From: Weissella viridescens
Lineage (GTDB): Bacteria > Bacillota > Bacilli > Lactobacillales > Lactobacillaceae
Direction: 5' to 3'
Length of the DNA stretch: 64,000 bases
Assembly: GCF_001437355.1 (NCBI RefSeq)
Contig: NZ_JQBM01000001.1
Coordinates: 1 to 64,000, forward strand
Below, piece after piece: positions 26,411-35,972 of this stretch (position 1 is its first letter; every line of letters starts with the position of its first letter). The translations under genes were made by a program, and so were the position numbers. The notes beneath the pieces were generated by a model, which saw nothing but the letters and a program-made list of their open reading frames with translations, had not been told where the DNA came from and did not search any database.

Positions 26411-28534
26411 ATGGTAGAAGCAACCAAAACAAAAAAGACAACCAAGCGTGCAACTACAAAAAAAACAACTAAACGTAAAAAAAATCTTGTTATTGTGGAG
26501 TCACCTTCTAAAGCAAAAACAATTGAAAAGTATTTAGGAAGTAATTATAAAGTAGTTGCAAGTATCGGACATATCCGTGATTTACCAAAATCACAGATGG
26601 GTGTCGATATTGAACATGACTATACACCAAAATATATTAATATTCGTGGAAAAGGCGACATTATTAAAGGTCTTAAAAAAGAGGCCAAAGCTGCCAATCA
26701 TGTTTATCTGGCATCCGACCCGGATCGTGAAGGGGAAGCGATTGCTTGGCATTTATCAAATATCCTAGACTTAGATATGGATGCTGGCGAAAATCGAGTG
26801 GTCTTTAATGAAATTACCAAGGATGCCGTTAAAGACGCATTTAAAAAGCCACGTAAAATTGACATGAATCTAGTTGATGCGCAACAAGCGCGACGCGTAC
26901 TTGACCGACTTGTAGGGTACTCAATTTCACCAATTTTGTGGAAAAAGGTAAAACCGGGCTTGTCAGCAGGTCGTGTTCAAACAATTGCGTTGGGGCTTGT
27001 CATCGATCGTGAGCATGAAATCCAGGCCTTTCAACCGGAAGAATACTGGACCCTTGATACACAATTCAAAAAGAATCGTTCGAAATTCAAGGCTGATTTC
27101 TGGGGCTTAGCTGGTAAAAAAATGGATTTGCCAGACAATGAAGCGGTCCAAGATATTATCAAGCGGTTGGACCAAAATGGCGACTTTGAGATTGTTAAAG
27201 TTGAAGCCAAAGAGCGTCGTCGGAACCCACAGCCACCATTTACAACGTCAACTATGCAACAGGCAGCCAATAATCAACTGAACTTCCGAGCTCGAAAAAC
27301 GATGATGGCTGCGCAACAATTGTATGAAGGTATTAATTTGGGCGGTAAAGAAGGATCGGTCGGATTAATTACCTACATGCGTACCGATTCGACACGAATT
27401 TCTAGTATCGCTAAAAATGATGCAGCGCACTTTATTCATTCAGAATATGGTGAAGAATATGCAGCTTCTAAACCAGTTCAAGGAAAGCCACAGGAAGGGG
27501 CCCAAGATGCCCACGAGGCTGTGCGACCAACTTCAGTTTATCGCACACCTGCTTCAGTTAAAGACAAGTTAACGAACGATCAATTTAAGTTATATCAATT
27601 GATTTGGTCACGATTTGTCGCATCACAAATGACACCAGAAGTATTGGATACGATGGCGGTAACGATTGAACAAAATGACGTCCAATTCCGTGCTAATGGT
27701 TCAAAGACGAAGTTCCAAGGGTTTACCAAAGCGTATCCGTCTGCCCGTGAAAAGGACAATAAACTTCCTGAATTAGCGGTTGGGGATGTTGTAACGATGG
27801 AACAACTTTCACCAGATCAACACTTTACGCAACCGCCTGCTCGTTATACTGAAGCAGCTTTGGTTAAAGCGTTAGAAGAAAATGGTGTGGGGCGTCCCTC
27901 AACTTACGCTGCAACCATTGAAACCATTCAAAAACGGGCTTATGTGAAGCGTGATGCTAAGAAGTTTGTGCCAACAGAGATTGGTGAACTCGTTCAAGGA
28001 ACGATGGATGAATTTTTCCCAGATATTACAAACGTGAAATTCACAGCCCGAGTAGAAAATGAACTTGATGAAGTTGAAGAGGGCGACAAAAATTGGGTGA
28101 CTGTTGTTGATGACTTCTATAAGCCATTCTCAAAGGAACTTGCTACTGCTGAAACTGAGATGGACAAAGTGGTGCTTAAAGACGAGCTGGCTGGTGAAAA
28201 TTGTCCCGTCTGTGGCGCACCAATTTTGATTAAACTTGGTCGTTATGGAAAGTTTAAGGCTTGTTCTCGTTTCCCAGATTGTCGTTATACAGAAACAATT
28301 GTTGAGCAAATCGGTTTGACTTGTCCAAAATGTAAGACCGGCGAAGTCGTTGAACGTAAGACCCGTCGTGGACGAACTTTCTATGGATGTTCACGATATC
28401 CTGATTGTGACTTCGTGACATGGGATAAGCCCACGAAAGACACACTGCCGGATGGAACGACACCCAAAAAAGATGATCAAGCCACTGAGGCAAAGTCTGA
28501 GACCACAGACAATGCAGAAACGGCAAAGGCATAG
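26411..28534 (+). CDS. topA: DNA topoisomerase I
   Basis: Type IA topoisomerase that relaxes negative supercoils. From the ATG at 26411 the protein has 707 residues: a Lys/Thr-rich N-terminal tail, Toprim ([18 protein letters not shown] and [14 protein letters not shown]), the catalytic Tyr322 in [12 protein letters not shown], and two C-terminal four-cysteine zinc ribbons (CPVCGAP...CSRFPDC and CPKCKTG...CSRYPDC). An ATG at 26390 would add seven residues but has no RBS; the chosen start has only a weak GCGAG. The stop overlaps the xerC region. Confidence 0.95.
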   Translation: MVEATKTKKTTKRATTKKTTKRKKNLVIVESPSKAKTIEKYLGSNYKVVASIGHIRDLPKSQMGVDIEHDYTPKYINIRGKGDIIKGLKKEAKAANHVYLASDPDREGEAIAWHLSNILDLDMDAGENRVVFNEITKDAVKDAFKKPRKIDMNLVDAQQARRVLDRLVGYSISPILWKKVKPGLSAGRVQTIALGLVIDREHEIQAFQPEEYWTLDTQFKKNRSKFKADFWGLAGKKMDLPDNEAVQDIIKRLDQNGDFEIVKVEAKERRRNPQPPFTTSTMQQAANNQLNFRARKTMMAAQQLYEGINLGGKEGSVGLITYMRTDSTRISSIAKNDAAHFIHSEYGEEYAASKPVQGKPQEGAQDAHEAVRPTSVYRTPASVKDKLTNDQFKLYQLIWSRFVASQMTPEVLDTMAVTIEQNDVQFRANGSKTKFQGFTKAYPSAREKDNKLPELAVGDVVTMEQLSPDQHFTQPPARYTEAALVKALEENGVGRPSTYAATIETIQKRAYVKRDAKKFVPTEIGELVQGTMDEFFPDITNVKFTARVENELDEVEEGDKNWVTVVDDFYKPFSKELATAETEMDKVVLKDELAGENCPVCGAPILIKLGRYGKFKACSRFPDCRYTETIVEQIGLTCPKCKTGEVVERKTRRGRTFYGCSRYPDCDFVTWDKPTKDTLPDGTTPKKDDQATEAKSETTDNAETAKA

Positions 28535-28536
28535 TG

Positions 28537-29448
28537 ATGTTTGATTATATTGAGCGCTTTTTAGACTACTTAAAAGTTGAGCGTCAGTATTCAGACGACA
28601 CGCAACGGGCGTATAAGTCTGATATTTATGAGTTTGTTCAATTTTTAGGTGAAACCAATGACCAAGATGAAACAGTTGATTTAACGGCGGTTACTGCGTT
28701 AGACGTGCGGGTGTTTTTATCGCATCTATACGAACGAGGTGATAGTACCCGGACGATTGCCCGAAAAGTGAGCTCCTTACGCTCGTTCTACGAATTTTTG
28801 GAGCGCAATGACGCAATCGATCATAACCCTTTTGAAGGGGTCCAATTAAAAAAAGCGGGGCAACATTTGCCACGCTATTTTTATGAAAAAGAATTGAATC
28901 GTCTTTTCGAGGTTGCTCAGGCAGATCAAACGGCTCTCGGACAACGTAACTTATTAATTTTAGAGTTATTGTACGGGACAGGTATGCGAGTTTCTGAGCT
29001 TGCTGGGCTTGAATTATCGATGATTGATCAGCGGGCTAAAATTATTACGGTCACAGGTAAGGGAAATAAAACGCGCATTGTACCGTATGGACAGTATGCG
29101 CAAAAAGCACTTGAACACTATCTTAGTGATGGTCGATTACAATTAATGCAAGCAGATAGCAACCCGAATCATTTGCTCTTCAACCAGCGCGGAAAACCTT
29201 TGGCAACTGGTGGCATCGAATATGTGCTGAAAAAGTTGGGTAAGCAAGCTGGTCTAACCCAGAATATTTCCGCGCACATGTTCCGACATACGTATGCAAC
29301 TGATTTATTGAACAATGGCGCCGATTTAAGGACTGTGCAGCAACTGCTCGGGCATAGTAGCTTGAGTACGACACAAATTTATACGCATGTAACAACACAA
29401 TCGCTACAAGAAAATTATCGTAAATTTTTCCCACGCGCGAATGAGTGA
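28537..29448 (+). CDS. xerC: Tyrosine recombinase XerC
   Basis: XerC acts at dif to resolve chromosome dimers. The 303-residue protein has an N-terminal SAM-like domain (FLDYLKVERQYSDDTQRAY) and the catalytic residues in TGMRVSELAG, AHMFRHTYATDLL, LLGHSSL and TTQIYTHV (nucleophile Tyr). The ATG at 28537 is adjacent to a GTG at 28534 that overlaps the topA stop; either could start it. In many Bacillota trmFO lies between topA and xerC, and hslVU and codY follow; none of these is here. Confidence 0.93.
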   Translation: MFDYIERFLDYLKVERQYSDDTQRAYKSDIYEFVQFLGETNDQDETVDLTAVTALDVRVFLSHLYERGDSTRTIARKVSSLRSFYEFLERNDAIDHNPFEGVQLKKAGQHLPRYFYEKELNRLFEVAQADQTALGQRNLLILELLYGTGMRVSELAGLELSMIDQRAKIITVTGKGNKTRIVPYGQYAQKALEHYLSDGRLQLMQADSNPNHLLFNQRGKPLATGGIEYVLKKLGKQAGLTQNISAHMFRHTYATDLLNNGADLRTVQQLLGHSSLSTTQIYTHVTTQSLQENYRKFFPRANE

Positions 29449-29468
29449 AAAACTGCACGAAATTGGAC

Positions 29469-29496
29469 TAGACAATTGTTGAATACTTGATAGAAT
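29469..29496 (+). promoter_or_regulatory. Promoter of the aldose epimerase gene
   Basis: TAGACA (29469-29474), 16 bases, TGA-TAGAAT (29491-29496), an extended -10. Confidence 0.5.
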
Positions 29497-29537
29497 AAAG
29501 AATAAGATATCGAAATAAATGCAGTTGGAGGTTGGCC

Positions 29538-30410
29538 ATGGCAGTTTTGTTAGATAATGGCAGTTTGGCAGTTGAAATTTCAACACAAGGAGCAGAGCTC
29601 ACAAGTGTTAAAAATAAGGAAAGTGGTTATGAGTACTTGTGGGAGGGTGATCCAACGATTTGGGGTCGCCACGCACCTAACTTGTTTCCAATTGTTGGAC
29701 GCTTAAAGGGAGATCGCTATAAGTATCGTGATAAGACTTATTTTATGACGCAACACGGTTTTGCGCGTGATAATGCTTTTGAATTAGTTGAACATACTGA
29801 GACAACAGCGCGACTACGCTTAGTCGATTCACCTGAAACGCGTTCCATTTATCCATTTCGTTTTCAATTTGACGTTGTGTATCGTTTAACGGATCAAGAT
29901 ACATTAGGAATTGCTTATGCGGTCACAAACACAGACACACATGATATTTATTTCTCAGTTGGCGGACATCCAGCCTTTAAGGTGCCATTGGCTGAATTTA
30001 ATGAATACTATATAAACGTCGACCCACAGCGTATCTATCCAACAGCGCAATTAGTTGGTCCATATCTTGATAATAATATTGAGGACAGTTACGATGCACG
30101 GGAACCACTCCAACTGGATCGTAACGACTATCGTGATGATGCTAAGATTCTACGAACAGATGGTAACCCAACAACATTGGTTTTATCTAAGAAGACAGCC
30201 TCACATGGGGTAACCATGCATGTTCAAAATGCCAAGTATGTTGGTATTTGGACGCCTTATGCGAAGGGCGCACCATTTATTTGTATGGAACCATGGTGGG
30301 GCATCGCGGATACAGTGGATGCGGATAGTAATATTGAGCATAAGTATGCCATCAATCGTTTGGCTCCAGCACAAACCTTTACAGGCTCATATTCAATTAG
30401 CTTCTTTTAA
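29538..30410 (+). CDS. Aldose 1-epimerase-like protein (LacX type)
   Basis: A 290-residue member of the galactose mutarotase/LacX superfamily, probably interconverting alpha and beta anomers of a sugar or sugar phosphate. Visible family features are the opening LLDNGSLAVEISTQGAEL, the APNLFPIVGRLKGDRYKY segment, a TQHGFARD histidine motif, SVGGHPAFKVP and the C-terminal FICMEPWWGIAD. TTGGAGG lies six bases before the ATG. It has its own promoter and terminator, so context gives no clue to the substrate. Confidence 0.87.
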   Translation: MAVLLDNGSLAVEISTQGAELTSVKNKESGYEYLWEGDPTIWGRHAPNLFPIVGRLKGDRYKYRDKTYFMTQHGFARDNAFELVEHTETTARLRLVDSPETRSIYPFRFQFDVVYRLTDQDTLGIAYAVTNTDTHDIYFSVGGHPAFKVPLAEFNEYYINVDPQRIYPTAQLVGPYLDNNIEDSYDAREPLQLDRNDYRDDAKILRTDGNPTTLVLSKKTASHGVTMHVQNAKYVGIWTPYAKGAPFICMEPWWGIADTVDADSNIEHKYAINRLAPAQTFTGSYSISFF

Positions 30411-30421
30411 AATAGTTATGC

Positions 30422-30459
30422 AAAATCATTAGCCATTCTGAATGACTAATGATTTTTTT
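30422..30459 (+). terminator. Terminator after the aldose epimerase
   Basis: A long stem AAAATCATTAG/CTAATGATTTT with an inner CATT/AATG helix, then a T-run. Confidence 0.88.
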
Positions 30460-30470
30460 AATGAACATAA

Positions 30471-30498
30471 AAAACGCATATCTTTTGATATGCGTTTT
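30471..30498 (-). terminator. Terminator of plsY (minus strand)
   Basis: Perfect 12-bp stem AAAACGCATATC-TTTT-GATATGCGTTTT. Read on the minus strand it is followed by a T-run, ending plsY; it may also work on the plus strand. Confidence 0.9.
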
Positions 30499-30507
30499 GC
30501 TTTCAAT

Positions 30508-31125
30508 TTATTTAGCCCAATAAACTAGACCGAAAGGAATCAAATTTTCCTGCCCATTTTTAATGCGTTTAAGATTACCACGATGGCGATATATCACAAA
30601 AATCGTTAGGATCAGGGCAACAATGAAGAGTGCCCAGTCTTGGTAAAGGAGTGCAGCAATCGTGACGGAAATGAAACCAGCCATTGAACCAACTGAAACC
30701 ATACTTGTCAAGAAGACTGCGATACCAAAGGCCAGCATGGCGATACCAACCATTGGAAGGCTGTAAACCATAAGGACGCCGAGCGAAGTTGCCACGGCTT
30801 TGCCACCTTTGAAGCCAATCCAGACTGAGTATGTGTGACCAATGATTGCCCCGACACCAACTGCGAAATACCAGTAGTCAGCTGGGATAGGTCCCCACAG
30901 ACAAGCCATCAAAGCTCCGGCCGATCCCTTAAGCACATCTAAGCATAAGACGATGATACCTGCAGGTAAGCCTAAATTACGAAGGGTATTGGTTGTCCCG
31001 ATACCACCTGAACCAAGCTTTAGTAGATTCTTATGGAAGAAGACTTTTCCGATAATATATCCAAATGGGATAGACCCAATTAAGTATGCCAATCCCAAAC
31101 TAATTAAATAGTGCATTAATGTCAT
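30508..31125 (-). CDS. plsY: Glycerol-3-phosphate acyltransferase PlsY
   Basis: A membrane acyltransferase that uses acyl-phosphate from PlsX to acylate glycerol-3-phosphate, the first committed phospholipid step. The 205-residue protein has about five to six membrane segments and the three family motifs: GSIPFGYIIGK, GSGGIGTTNTLRNLG and GFKGGKAVATSLG. The start is the ATG at 31125 behind AAAGAGG on the minus strand; a longer N-terminus would lie in the promoter. It is divergent from parE, an arrangement common in Gram-positives. Confidence 0.95.
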   Translation of the reverse strand: MTLMHYLISLGLAYLIGSIPFGYIIGKVFFHKNLLKLGSGGIGTTNTLRNLGLPAGIIVLCLDVLKGSAGALMACLWGPIPADYWYFAVGVGAIIGHTYSVWIGFKGGKAVATSLGVLMVYSLPMVGIAMLAFGIAVFLTSMVSVGSMAGFISVTIAALLYQDWALFIVALILTIFVIYRHRGNLKRIKNGQENLIPFGLVYWAK

Positions 31126-31139
31126 GCGAAACCTCTTTT

Positions 31140-31167
31140 TGTATAATGACGGAATAATTGCGTGCAA
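31140..31167 (-). promoter_or_regulatory. Promoter of plsY (minus strand)
   Basis: On the minus strand TTGCAC, 16 bases, TATACA (15 if TTATAC is used). The leader is very short. Confidence 0.45.
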
Positions 31168-31231
31168 GTTTTATTTTAGCACGCTTATACACGTTTGGAA
31201 AAAAATTTAGTTTGAGAATTTATTAATTCAC

Positions 31232-31261
31232 TTGCCAATCATCAAGAAGTTAGGCTAATAT
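31232..31261 (+). promoter_or_regulatory. Promoter of parE-parC
   Basis: TTGCCA (31232-31237), 18 bases, TAATAT (31256-31261). Predicted start near 31268, just before the palindrome at 31272. Confidence 0.5.
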
Positions 31262-31271
31262 GAAGAACGAA

Positions 31272-31287
31272 TGTGCGAATTCGCACA
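31272..31287. promoter_or_regulatory. Perfect 16-bp palindrome at the parE transcription start
   Basis: TGTGCGAATTCGCACA is a perfect dyad about four bases after the predicted start. It could be an operator, or a 5'-end RNA stem-loop (six-pair stem, AATT loop). It does not match the Gram-positive LexA box (CGAAC-N4-GTTCG). Confidence 0.5.
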
Positions 31288-31343
31288 CTTAATAACACAT
31301 TTAAGTTAGTTAAAAATAATGTAAGAAGAAAGAGGAAACATCC

Positions 31344-33392
31344 ATGGCAAAGCAAAATACGTATTCGGATGATTCCATAACGGTCCTTGAGGGGTTAGAA
31401 GCTGTTCGAAAGCGACCAGGAATGTATATCGGCTCAACAGATGGAAAAGGGCTACACCATCTCGTATATGAAATCTTTGATAATGCCGTCGACGAAGCAT
31501 TAGCAGGATTTGGTGACGAAATTGATGTGACCATTCATGCTGACAATGCGATTACTGTTGTCGATCATGGACGTGGTATGCCTGTTGGTATGCATGCATC
31601 CGGTAAACCAACACCAGAAGTCATTTTGACAGTTTTGCACGCAGGTGGAAAATTTGGTCAAGGTGGTTATAAGACGTCTGGTGGCTTACACGGGGTGGGG
31701 TCTTCAGTCGTGAATGCCCTCTCATCATGGTTGACCGTTACCATTGTTCGGGATGGTAAAAAGTACCAAGAAAAGTTTGTGGATGGGGGCCACCCAGATG
31801 GCACTTTGGACGATTTGGGTAAAACCAAGGAACCGTCAGGAACGACGGTGACGTTTAAGCCAGACCCAACCATTTTTTCAACCACGATTTACAACTTTGA
31901 TACGTTAGCTGAACGTCTGCGTGAATCTGCCTTTTTGTTGCCAGATGTGAAGGTGACTTTGACTGATGAACGTCCAGGCCAAGAACGTACCGAAGTATAT
32001 CACTACCCTGAAGGGATTCAAGCTTTCGTCAAATACTTGAATGAAGATAAGGATGTCCTTGGGGATGTCATGTATTTTGATGGGACTGAGCAAGGGGTTG
32101 AGGTTGAAGTAGCTGCCCAATATAACGACGGTTACTCTGAAACCATGATGTCATTCGTCAACAACGTACGTACGCCCGGTGGGGGAACTCATGAAGCGGG
32201 ATTACGTGCAGCCTGGACGAAAGCTTTTAATGAATATGCCCGCAAGGTGAATTTACTAAAGGATAAAGACAAAAATTTGGAAGGTTCTGATGTGCGTGAA
32301 GGGTTATCAGCAGTTATTTCTTTACGTATTCCTGAAGACCTTTTGCAGTTTGAAGGGCAAACAAAAGATAAACTAGGCACACCTGAAGCACGTTCAATTG
32401 TGGATAATGTTATTTCTGAACAACTTGGGTTCTATCTGATGGAGAACGGTGAATTCTCACAGGGGTTAATTCGAAAGGCATTACGTGCCCGTGAAGCCCG
32501 TGAAGCTGCGCGAAAAGCCCGTGAGGAATCACGAAATGGTAAGAAACGTGGTAAGAAAGAACAACTATTGTCTGGAAAACTAACGCCGGCCCAATCAAAA
32601 AACGCTAAGAAAAATGAATTGTTCTTAGTCGAGGGTGATTCTGCCGGAGGTTCTGCCAAACAAGGTCGTGACCGTAAGTTCCAAGCAATCTTACCGCTCC
32701 GTGGAAAAGTATTGAATACGGAAAAGGCCAAGTTAGCTGATATTATGAAGAACGAAGAAATTTCAACGATTATTTATACGATTGGGGCTGGAGTTGGCGC
32801 AGACTTTAATATTGATGATATTAATTATGATAAAGTCATTATTATGACCGACGCGGATGATGACGGTGCGCATATTCAAATTTTGTTGTTGACCTTCTTC
32901 TACAAGTACATGCGTCCTTTGATTGAAGCAGGCAAGGTTTACATCGCCTTACCACCTTTGTATATGTTGCGTAAGAAAAATGGTAAAAAAGAGACGGATA
33001 TTGAATATGCTTGGACTGATGCGGAATTAGCAGAACGTCAGGCTGAAATGGGCCGTGGCTATACTTTGCAACGATTTAAAGGGCTTGGTGAAATGAACGC
33101 CGAACAGTTATGGGCGACAACCATGGATCCAGAACTAAGAACAATGATTCGGGTTAAAATTGACGATGCTATGGTTGCTGAAAAGCGCGTGACAACGTTG
33201 ATGGGTGATAAGGTTGAACCACGTCGAAAGTGGATTGAATCCAATGTGGCGTTCAATTTAAGCGATGAAAATGATACCTTGCTTGATGAAGCCAAAGAAG
33301 AAAGTCAGCCAAGTAATGCGGAACAAACTGCCTTAGATTTTGTGCCGCCAGTTATTGAAACTTGGCAAGATCAGGAGGAACGTGATGTCTGA
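31344..33392 (+). CDS. parE: DNA topoisomerase IV subunit B
   Basis: ATPase subunit of topoisomerase IV, which decatenates chromosomes. The 682-residue protein has the GHKL ATPase (LEGLEAVRKRPGMYIG, DNAVDEALAG, GRGMPVG), a transducer region, the Toprim domain (LVEGDSAGGSAKQGRDR, LRGKVLNTEKA, MTDADDDGAHIQ) and a GyrB-type C-terminus ending before an acidic tail. I call it ParE rather than GyrB because it directly overlaps parC. AGAGGA precedes the ATG; the stop overlaps parC by eight bases. Confidence 0.95.
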   Translation: MAKQNTYSDDSITVLEGLEAVRKRPGMYIGSTDGKGLHHLVYEIFDNAVDEALAGFGDEIDVTIHADNAITVVDHGRGMPVGMHASGKPTPEVILTVLHAGGKFGQGGYKTSGGLHGVGSSVVNALSSWLTVTIVRDGKKYQEKFVDGGHPDGTLDDLGKTKEPSGTTVTFKPDPTIFSTTIYNFDTLAERLRESAFLLPDVKVTLTDERPGQERTEVYHYPEGIQAFVKYLNEDKDVLGDVMYFDGTEQGVEVEVAAQYNDGYSETMMSFVNNVRTPGGGTHEAGLRAAWTKAFNEYARKVNLLKDKDKNLEGSDVREGLSAVISLRIPEDLLQFEGQTKDKLGTPEARSIVDNVISEQLGFYLMENGEFSQGLIRKALRAREAREAARKAREESRNGKKRGKKEQLLSGKLTPAQSKNAKKNELFLVEGDSAGGSAKQGRDRKFQAILPLRGKVLNTEKAKLADIMKNEEISTIIYTIGAGVGADFNIDDINYDKVIIMTDADDDGAHIQILLLTFFYKYMRPLIEAGKVYIALPPLYMLRKKNGKKETDIEYAWTDAELAERQAEMGRGYTLQRFKGLGEMNAEQLWATTMDPELRTMIRVKIDDAMVAEKRVTTLMGDKVEPRRKWIESNVAFNLSDENDTLLDEAKEESQPSNAEQTALDFVPPVIETWQDQEERDV

Positions 33393-35853
33393 AGCAGGAA
33401 ACATTCAAGAAATCAGTCTTGAGACAGTGATGGGTGACCGATTTGGTCGATACTCAAAATCAATCATTCAAGAACGTGCCTTGCCTGATATTCGTGATGG
33501 TCTAAAACCCGTCCAACGTCGTATCCTATTTGCGATGTTCAAAGATGGGAATACCTATGATAAGGCCTTTCGTAAGTCGGCCAAGTCCGTTGGTAACGTG
33601 ATGGGTAATTTCCACCCGCACGGGGACTCATCAATCTATGAAGCCTTGGTTCGCATGTCACAAGATTGGAAACTACGGGCACCATTAATTGAGATGCACG
33701 GGAACAACGGATCAATTGATAATGATCCGCCAGCTGCAATGCGTTATACCGAGGCACGTTTGTCTAAACTAGCAGGGGAAATGCTGCGTGATTTAGATAA
33801 AGATACGGTTGAAATGGTTTTGAATTTCGATGATACCGAATACGAACCAACGGTACTACCCGCCCATTTCCCGAACCTCCTAGTAAATGGTTCAACCGGA
33901 ATTTCAGCGGGATATGCCACAGAAATTCCCCCACATAACTTAGGGGAAGTCATCGATGCTTTGGTTTATCTTTTAGCGCATCCTAAAGCCACACTGGATG
34001 AATTGATGGACTTTGTTAAAGGTCCGGATTTTCCTACTGGTGGGATTGTTCAAGGAATTGATGGGATTCGCTCAGCTTATGAAGATGGACGTGGTCGCAT
34101 CGTTGTCCGTGCGAAAACTGAAATTAAACCGTTAAAAGCAGGGAAGTCACAGATTGAAATTTCTGAGATTCCGTACGAAGTCAATAAAGCTGCCCTTGTA
34201 AAGAAAATCGATGAAATTCGATTGAACAAAGACGTTGCAGGTATTGCTGAAGTTCGTGATGAATCTGATCATGATGGTTTGTCAATTGTGATTGAATTAG
34301 GCAAAGATGCCAATGCTCAAGGAATTTTGGCATATCTTTTCAAGAAAACAGATTTGCAAATTACGTATAATTTCAATATGGTTGCCATCCATAACCAGCG
34401 TCCAGAGCGAATCGGTTTAAAAACGGCTTTGTCAGCCTTTTTGGAGCACCAAATTGAAATTATCACAAAAAGAACCGAGTTTGATTTAGCCAAGGCACAG
34501 GATCGGCAGCATATTGTTGCTGGTTTGATTAAAGCCATGTCTATTTTAGATCAAGTTATCGCGACAATCCGTGCTTCAGAAGATCGGAAGAGTGCTAAAC
34601 AAAACCTGATGGATCAATATGATTTTTCAGAGGCACAAGCCGAGGCAATCGTTACGATGCAATTGTATCGTTTGACGAACACCGACGTGACACAATTACA
34701 AAAGGAATTTGATGATCTCAATCAAAAAATTGCACAATACAATCTAATCCTGTCTGATCCAAAAGAATTGCGAAAAGTCTTACGCAATGAATTGAAAGCG
34801 ATTCGTAAAGAATATGCAACTGATCGAATGACAGATATTGAAGATGAAGTGCAAGAACTTAAGATTGATCAAACCGTAACGGTGGTTGATGAAGATGTCA
34901 TGCTTTTGGTATCTAAGTCAGGTTATGTTAAGCGTTCTTCAATTCGTTCATATACAGCATCAGGGGATGAGAATGGGTTGCGCGAGGATGATGAGATTGT
35001 GTTTGTTGATCGAGTGAACACTTTGCAGCACGTCTTTATGTTTACTGATCGGGGTAACGTGGTTTATCGTCCAGTGCATGAAATTGCTGAAGTCCGTTGG
35101 AAGGAAGCTGGTGAACACCTTTCACAGACGATTACTGGTCTCAATCCGGATGAATTAATTATTGCGGTGAAGGTTGTACAAGATGTTGATCAACTCGATG
35201 GTGAATGGGTGGTCGCAACATCGGATGGGCTCATTAAGCGGACGAAGTTTAATGACTTGGCGCCTAAATCAACGTATCGCAAGAAGCCAACACCATTTAT
35301 TAAGTTAAAATCAGACAGTGCTTATGTCGTTGATACAATGTGGTTCGACGAAACAAAAGTGGCGCAATATGAAGTTGTATTGACTTCATACCAAGCCAAT
35401 GGACTACGTTATGCGTTGGATGAGGTACCAGTGTCTGGCGCCCGTACTGCTGGTGTTAAAGCAATGGCGTTGAGTAGTGAAGAGGATATGATTACCGGTT
35501 TGGCACTTAACGACACCCAGCAACCGATTGCAATTGCACTCATGACCAATCGTGGGGCCTTTAAGTGGATGAGTATCGACGAACTACCAACAACAAGTCG
35601 GGCACGAAAGGGTGTTGCGGTTATGCGTGAACTTAAGCGTGATTCTCACCGAGTGGTCGCAATGCTAGGACTGGATGCTAAACAACCGAGTCCCGTCACT
35701 GTGTTGACTAGTTCGGACAAGGTATTTGATATTAATCCGCTGGATCATCCGAAGAGTCAGCGTTATAGCAATGGTAGTTTTGTGATTGATACCCAAAAGG
35801 ATGGGGTCCCTGTCGCAATGCATAAATACCAAGTACAAGTTGTCACAAGTTAA
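33385..35853 (+). CDS. parC: DNA topoisomerase IV subunit A
   Basis: DNA breakage-reunion subunit of topoisomerase IV, 822 residues. It has the winged-helix region with the catalytic Tyr121 in AAMRYTEARLSK, the tower and coiled coil (about 360-490), and a C-terminal beta-propeller that begins near 500. The quinolone-resistance-determining region reads HPHGDSSIYEA with Ser82 and Glu86, the wild-type state. The start is the ATG at 33385 behind AGGAGG, overlapping the parE stop (ATGTCTGA). A terminator follows. Confidence 0.96.
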   Translation: MSEAGNIQEISLETVMGDRFGRYSKSIIQERALPDIRDGLKPVQRRILFAMFKDGNTYDKAFRKSAKSVGNVMGNFHPHGDSSIYEALVRMSQDWKLRAPLIEMHGNNGSIDNDPPAAMRYTEARLSKLAGEMLRDLDKDTVEMVLNFDDTEYEPTVLPAHFPNLLVNGSTGISAGYATEIPPHNLGEVIDALVYLLAHPKATLDELMDFVKGPDFPTGGIVQGIDGIRSAYEDGRGRIVVRAKTEIKPLKAGKSQIEISEIPYEVNKAALVKKIDEIRLNKDVAGIAEVRDESDHDGLSIVIELGKDANAQGILAYLFKKTDLQITYNFNMVAIHNQRPERIGLKTALSAFLEHQIEIITKRTEFDLAKAQDRQHIVAGLIKAMSILDQVIATIRASEDRKSAKQNLMDQYDFSEAQAEAIVTMQLYRLTNTDVTQLQKEFDDLNQKIAQYNLILSDPKELRKVLRNELKAIRKEYATDRMTDIEDEVQELKIDQTVTVVDEDVMLLVSKSGYVKRSSIRSYTASGDENGLREDDEIVFVDRVNTLQHVFMFTDRGNVVYRPVHEIAEVRWKEAGEHLSQTITGLNPDELIIAVKVVQDVDQLDGEWVVATSDGLIKRTKFNDLAPKSTYRKKPTPFIKLKSDSAYVVDTMWFDETKVAQYEVVLTSYQANGLRYALDEVPVSGARTAGVKAMALSSEEDMITGLALNDTQQPIAIALMTNRGAFKWMSIDELPTTSRARKGVAVMRELKRDSHRVVAMLGLDAKQPSPVTVLTSSDKVFDINPLDHPKSQRYSNGSFVIDTQKDGVPVAMHKYQVQVVTS

Positions 35854-35856
35854 TGG

Positions 35857-35888
35857 AAAAAGCCAAGACTCTGGTCTTGGCTTTTTTT
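35857..35888 (+). terminator. Terminator after parC
   Basis: AGCCAAGAC pairs with GTCTTGGCT, extended by A-T pairs, then T7. Confidence 0.93.
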
Positions 35889-35890
35889 GT

Positions 35891-35919
35891 TTGCAAATAT
35901 ATATGTTATACGCTATACT
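35891..35919 (+). promoter_or_regulatory. Promoter of the ROK fructokinase
   Basis: TTGCAA (35891-35896), 17 bases, TATACT (35914-35919): a near-consensus sigma-A promoter. Confidence 0.8.
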
Positions 35920-35927
35920 GAAAGAGA

Positions 35928-35941
35928 AGAAAGCGCTTTCA
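35928..35941. promoter_or_regulatory. cre site (CcpA operator)
   Basis: AGAAAGCGCTTTCA contains a perfect 12-bp dyad and matches the cre consensus TGWAANCGNTNWCA at 13 of 14 positions. It sits just after the predicted transcription start, where CcpA binding represses or blocks elongation. Confidence 0.8.
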
Positions 35942-35972
35942 CAACACGGCGCATATTAGGGGGATTTGAAAT

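Noticed and set aside
28537..29448. XerC considered as a mobile-element integrase
   Set aside because: It lies in the conserved dprA-topA-xerC context, has normal XerC length and lacks an arm-binding domain.
31272..31287. LexA/SOS box before parE
   Set aside because: The dyad TGTGCGAATTCGCACA does not fit the CGAAC-N4-GTTCG consensus.
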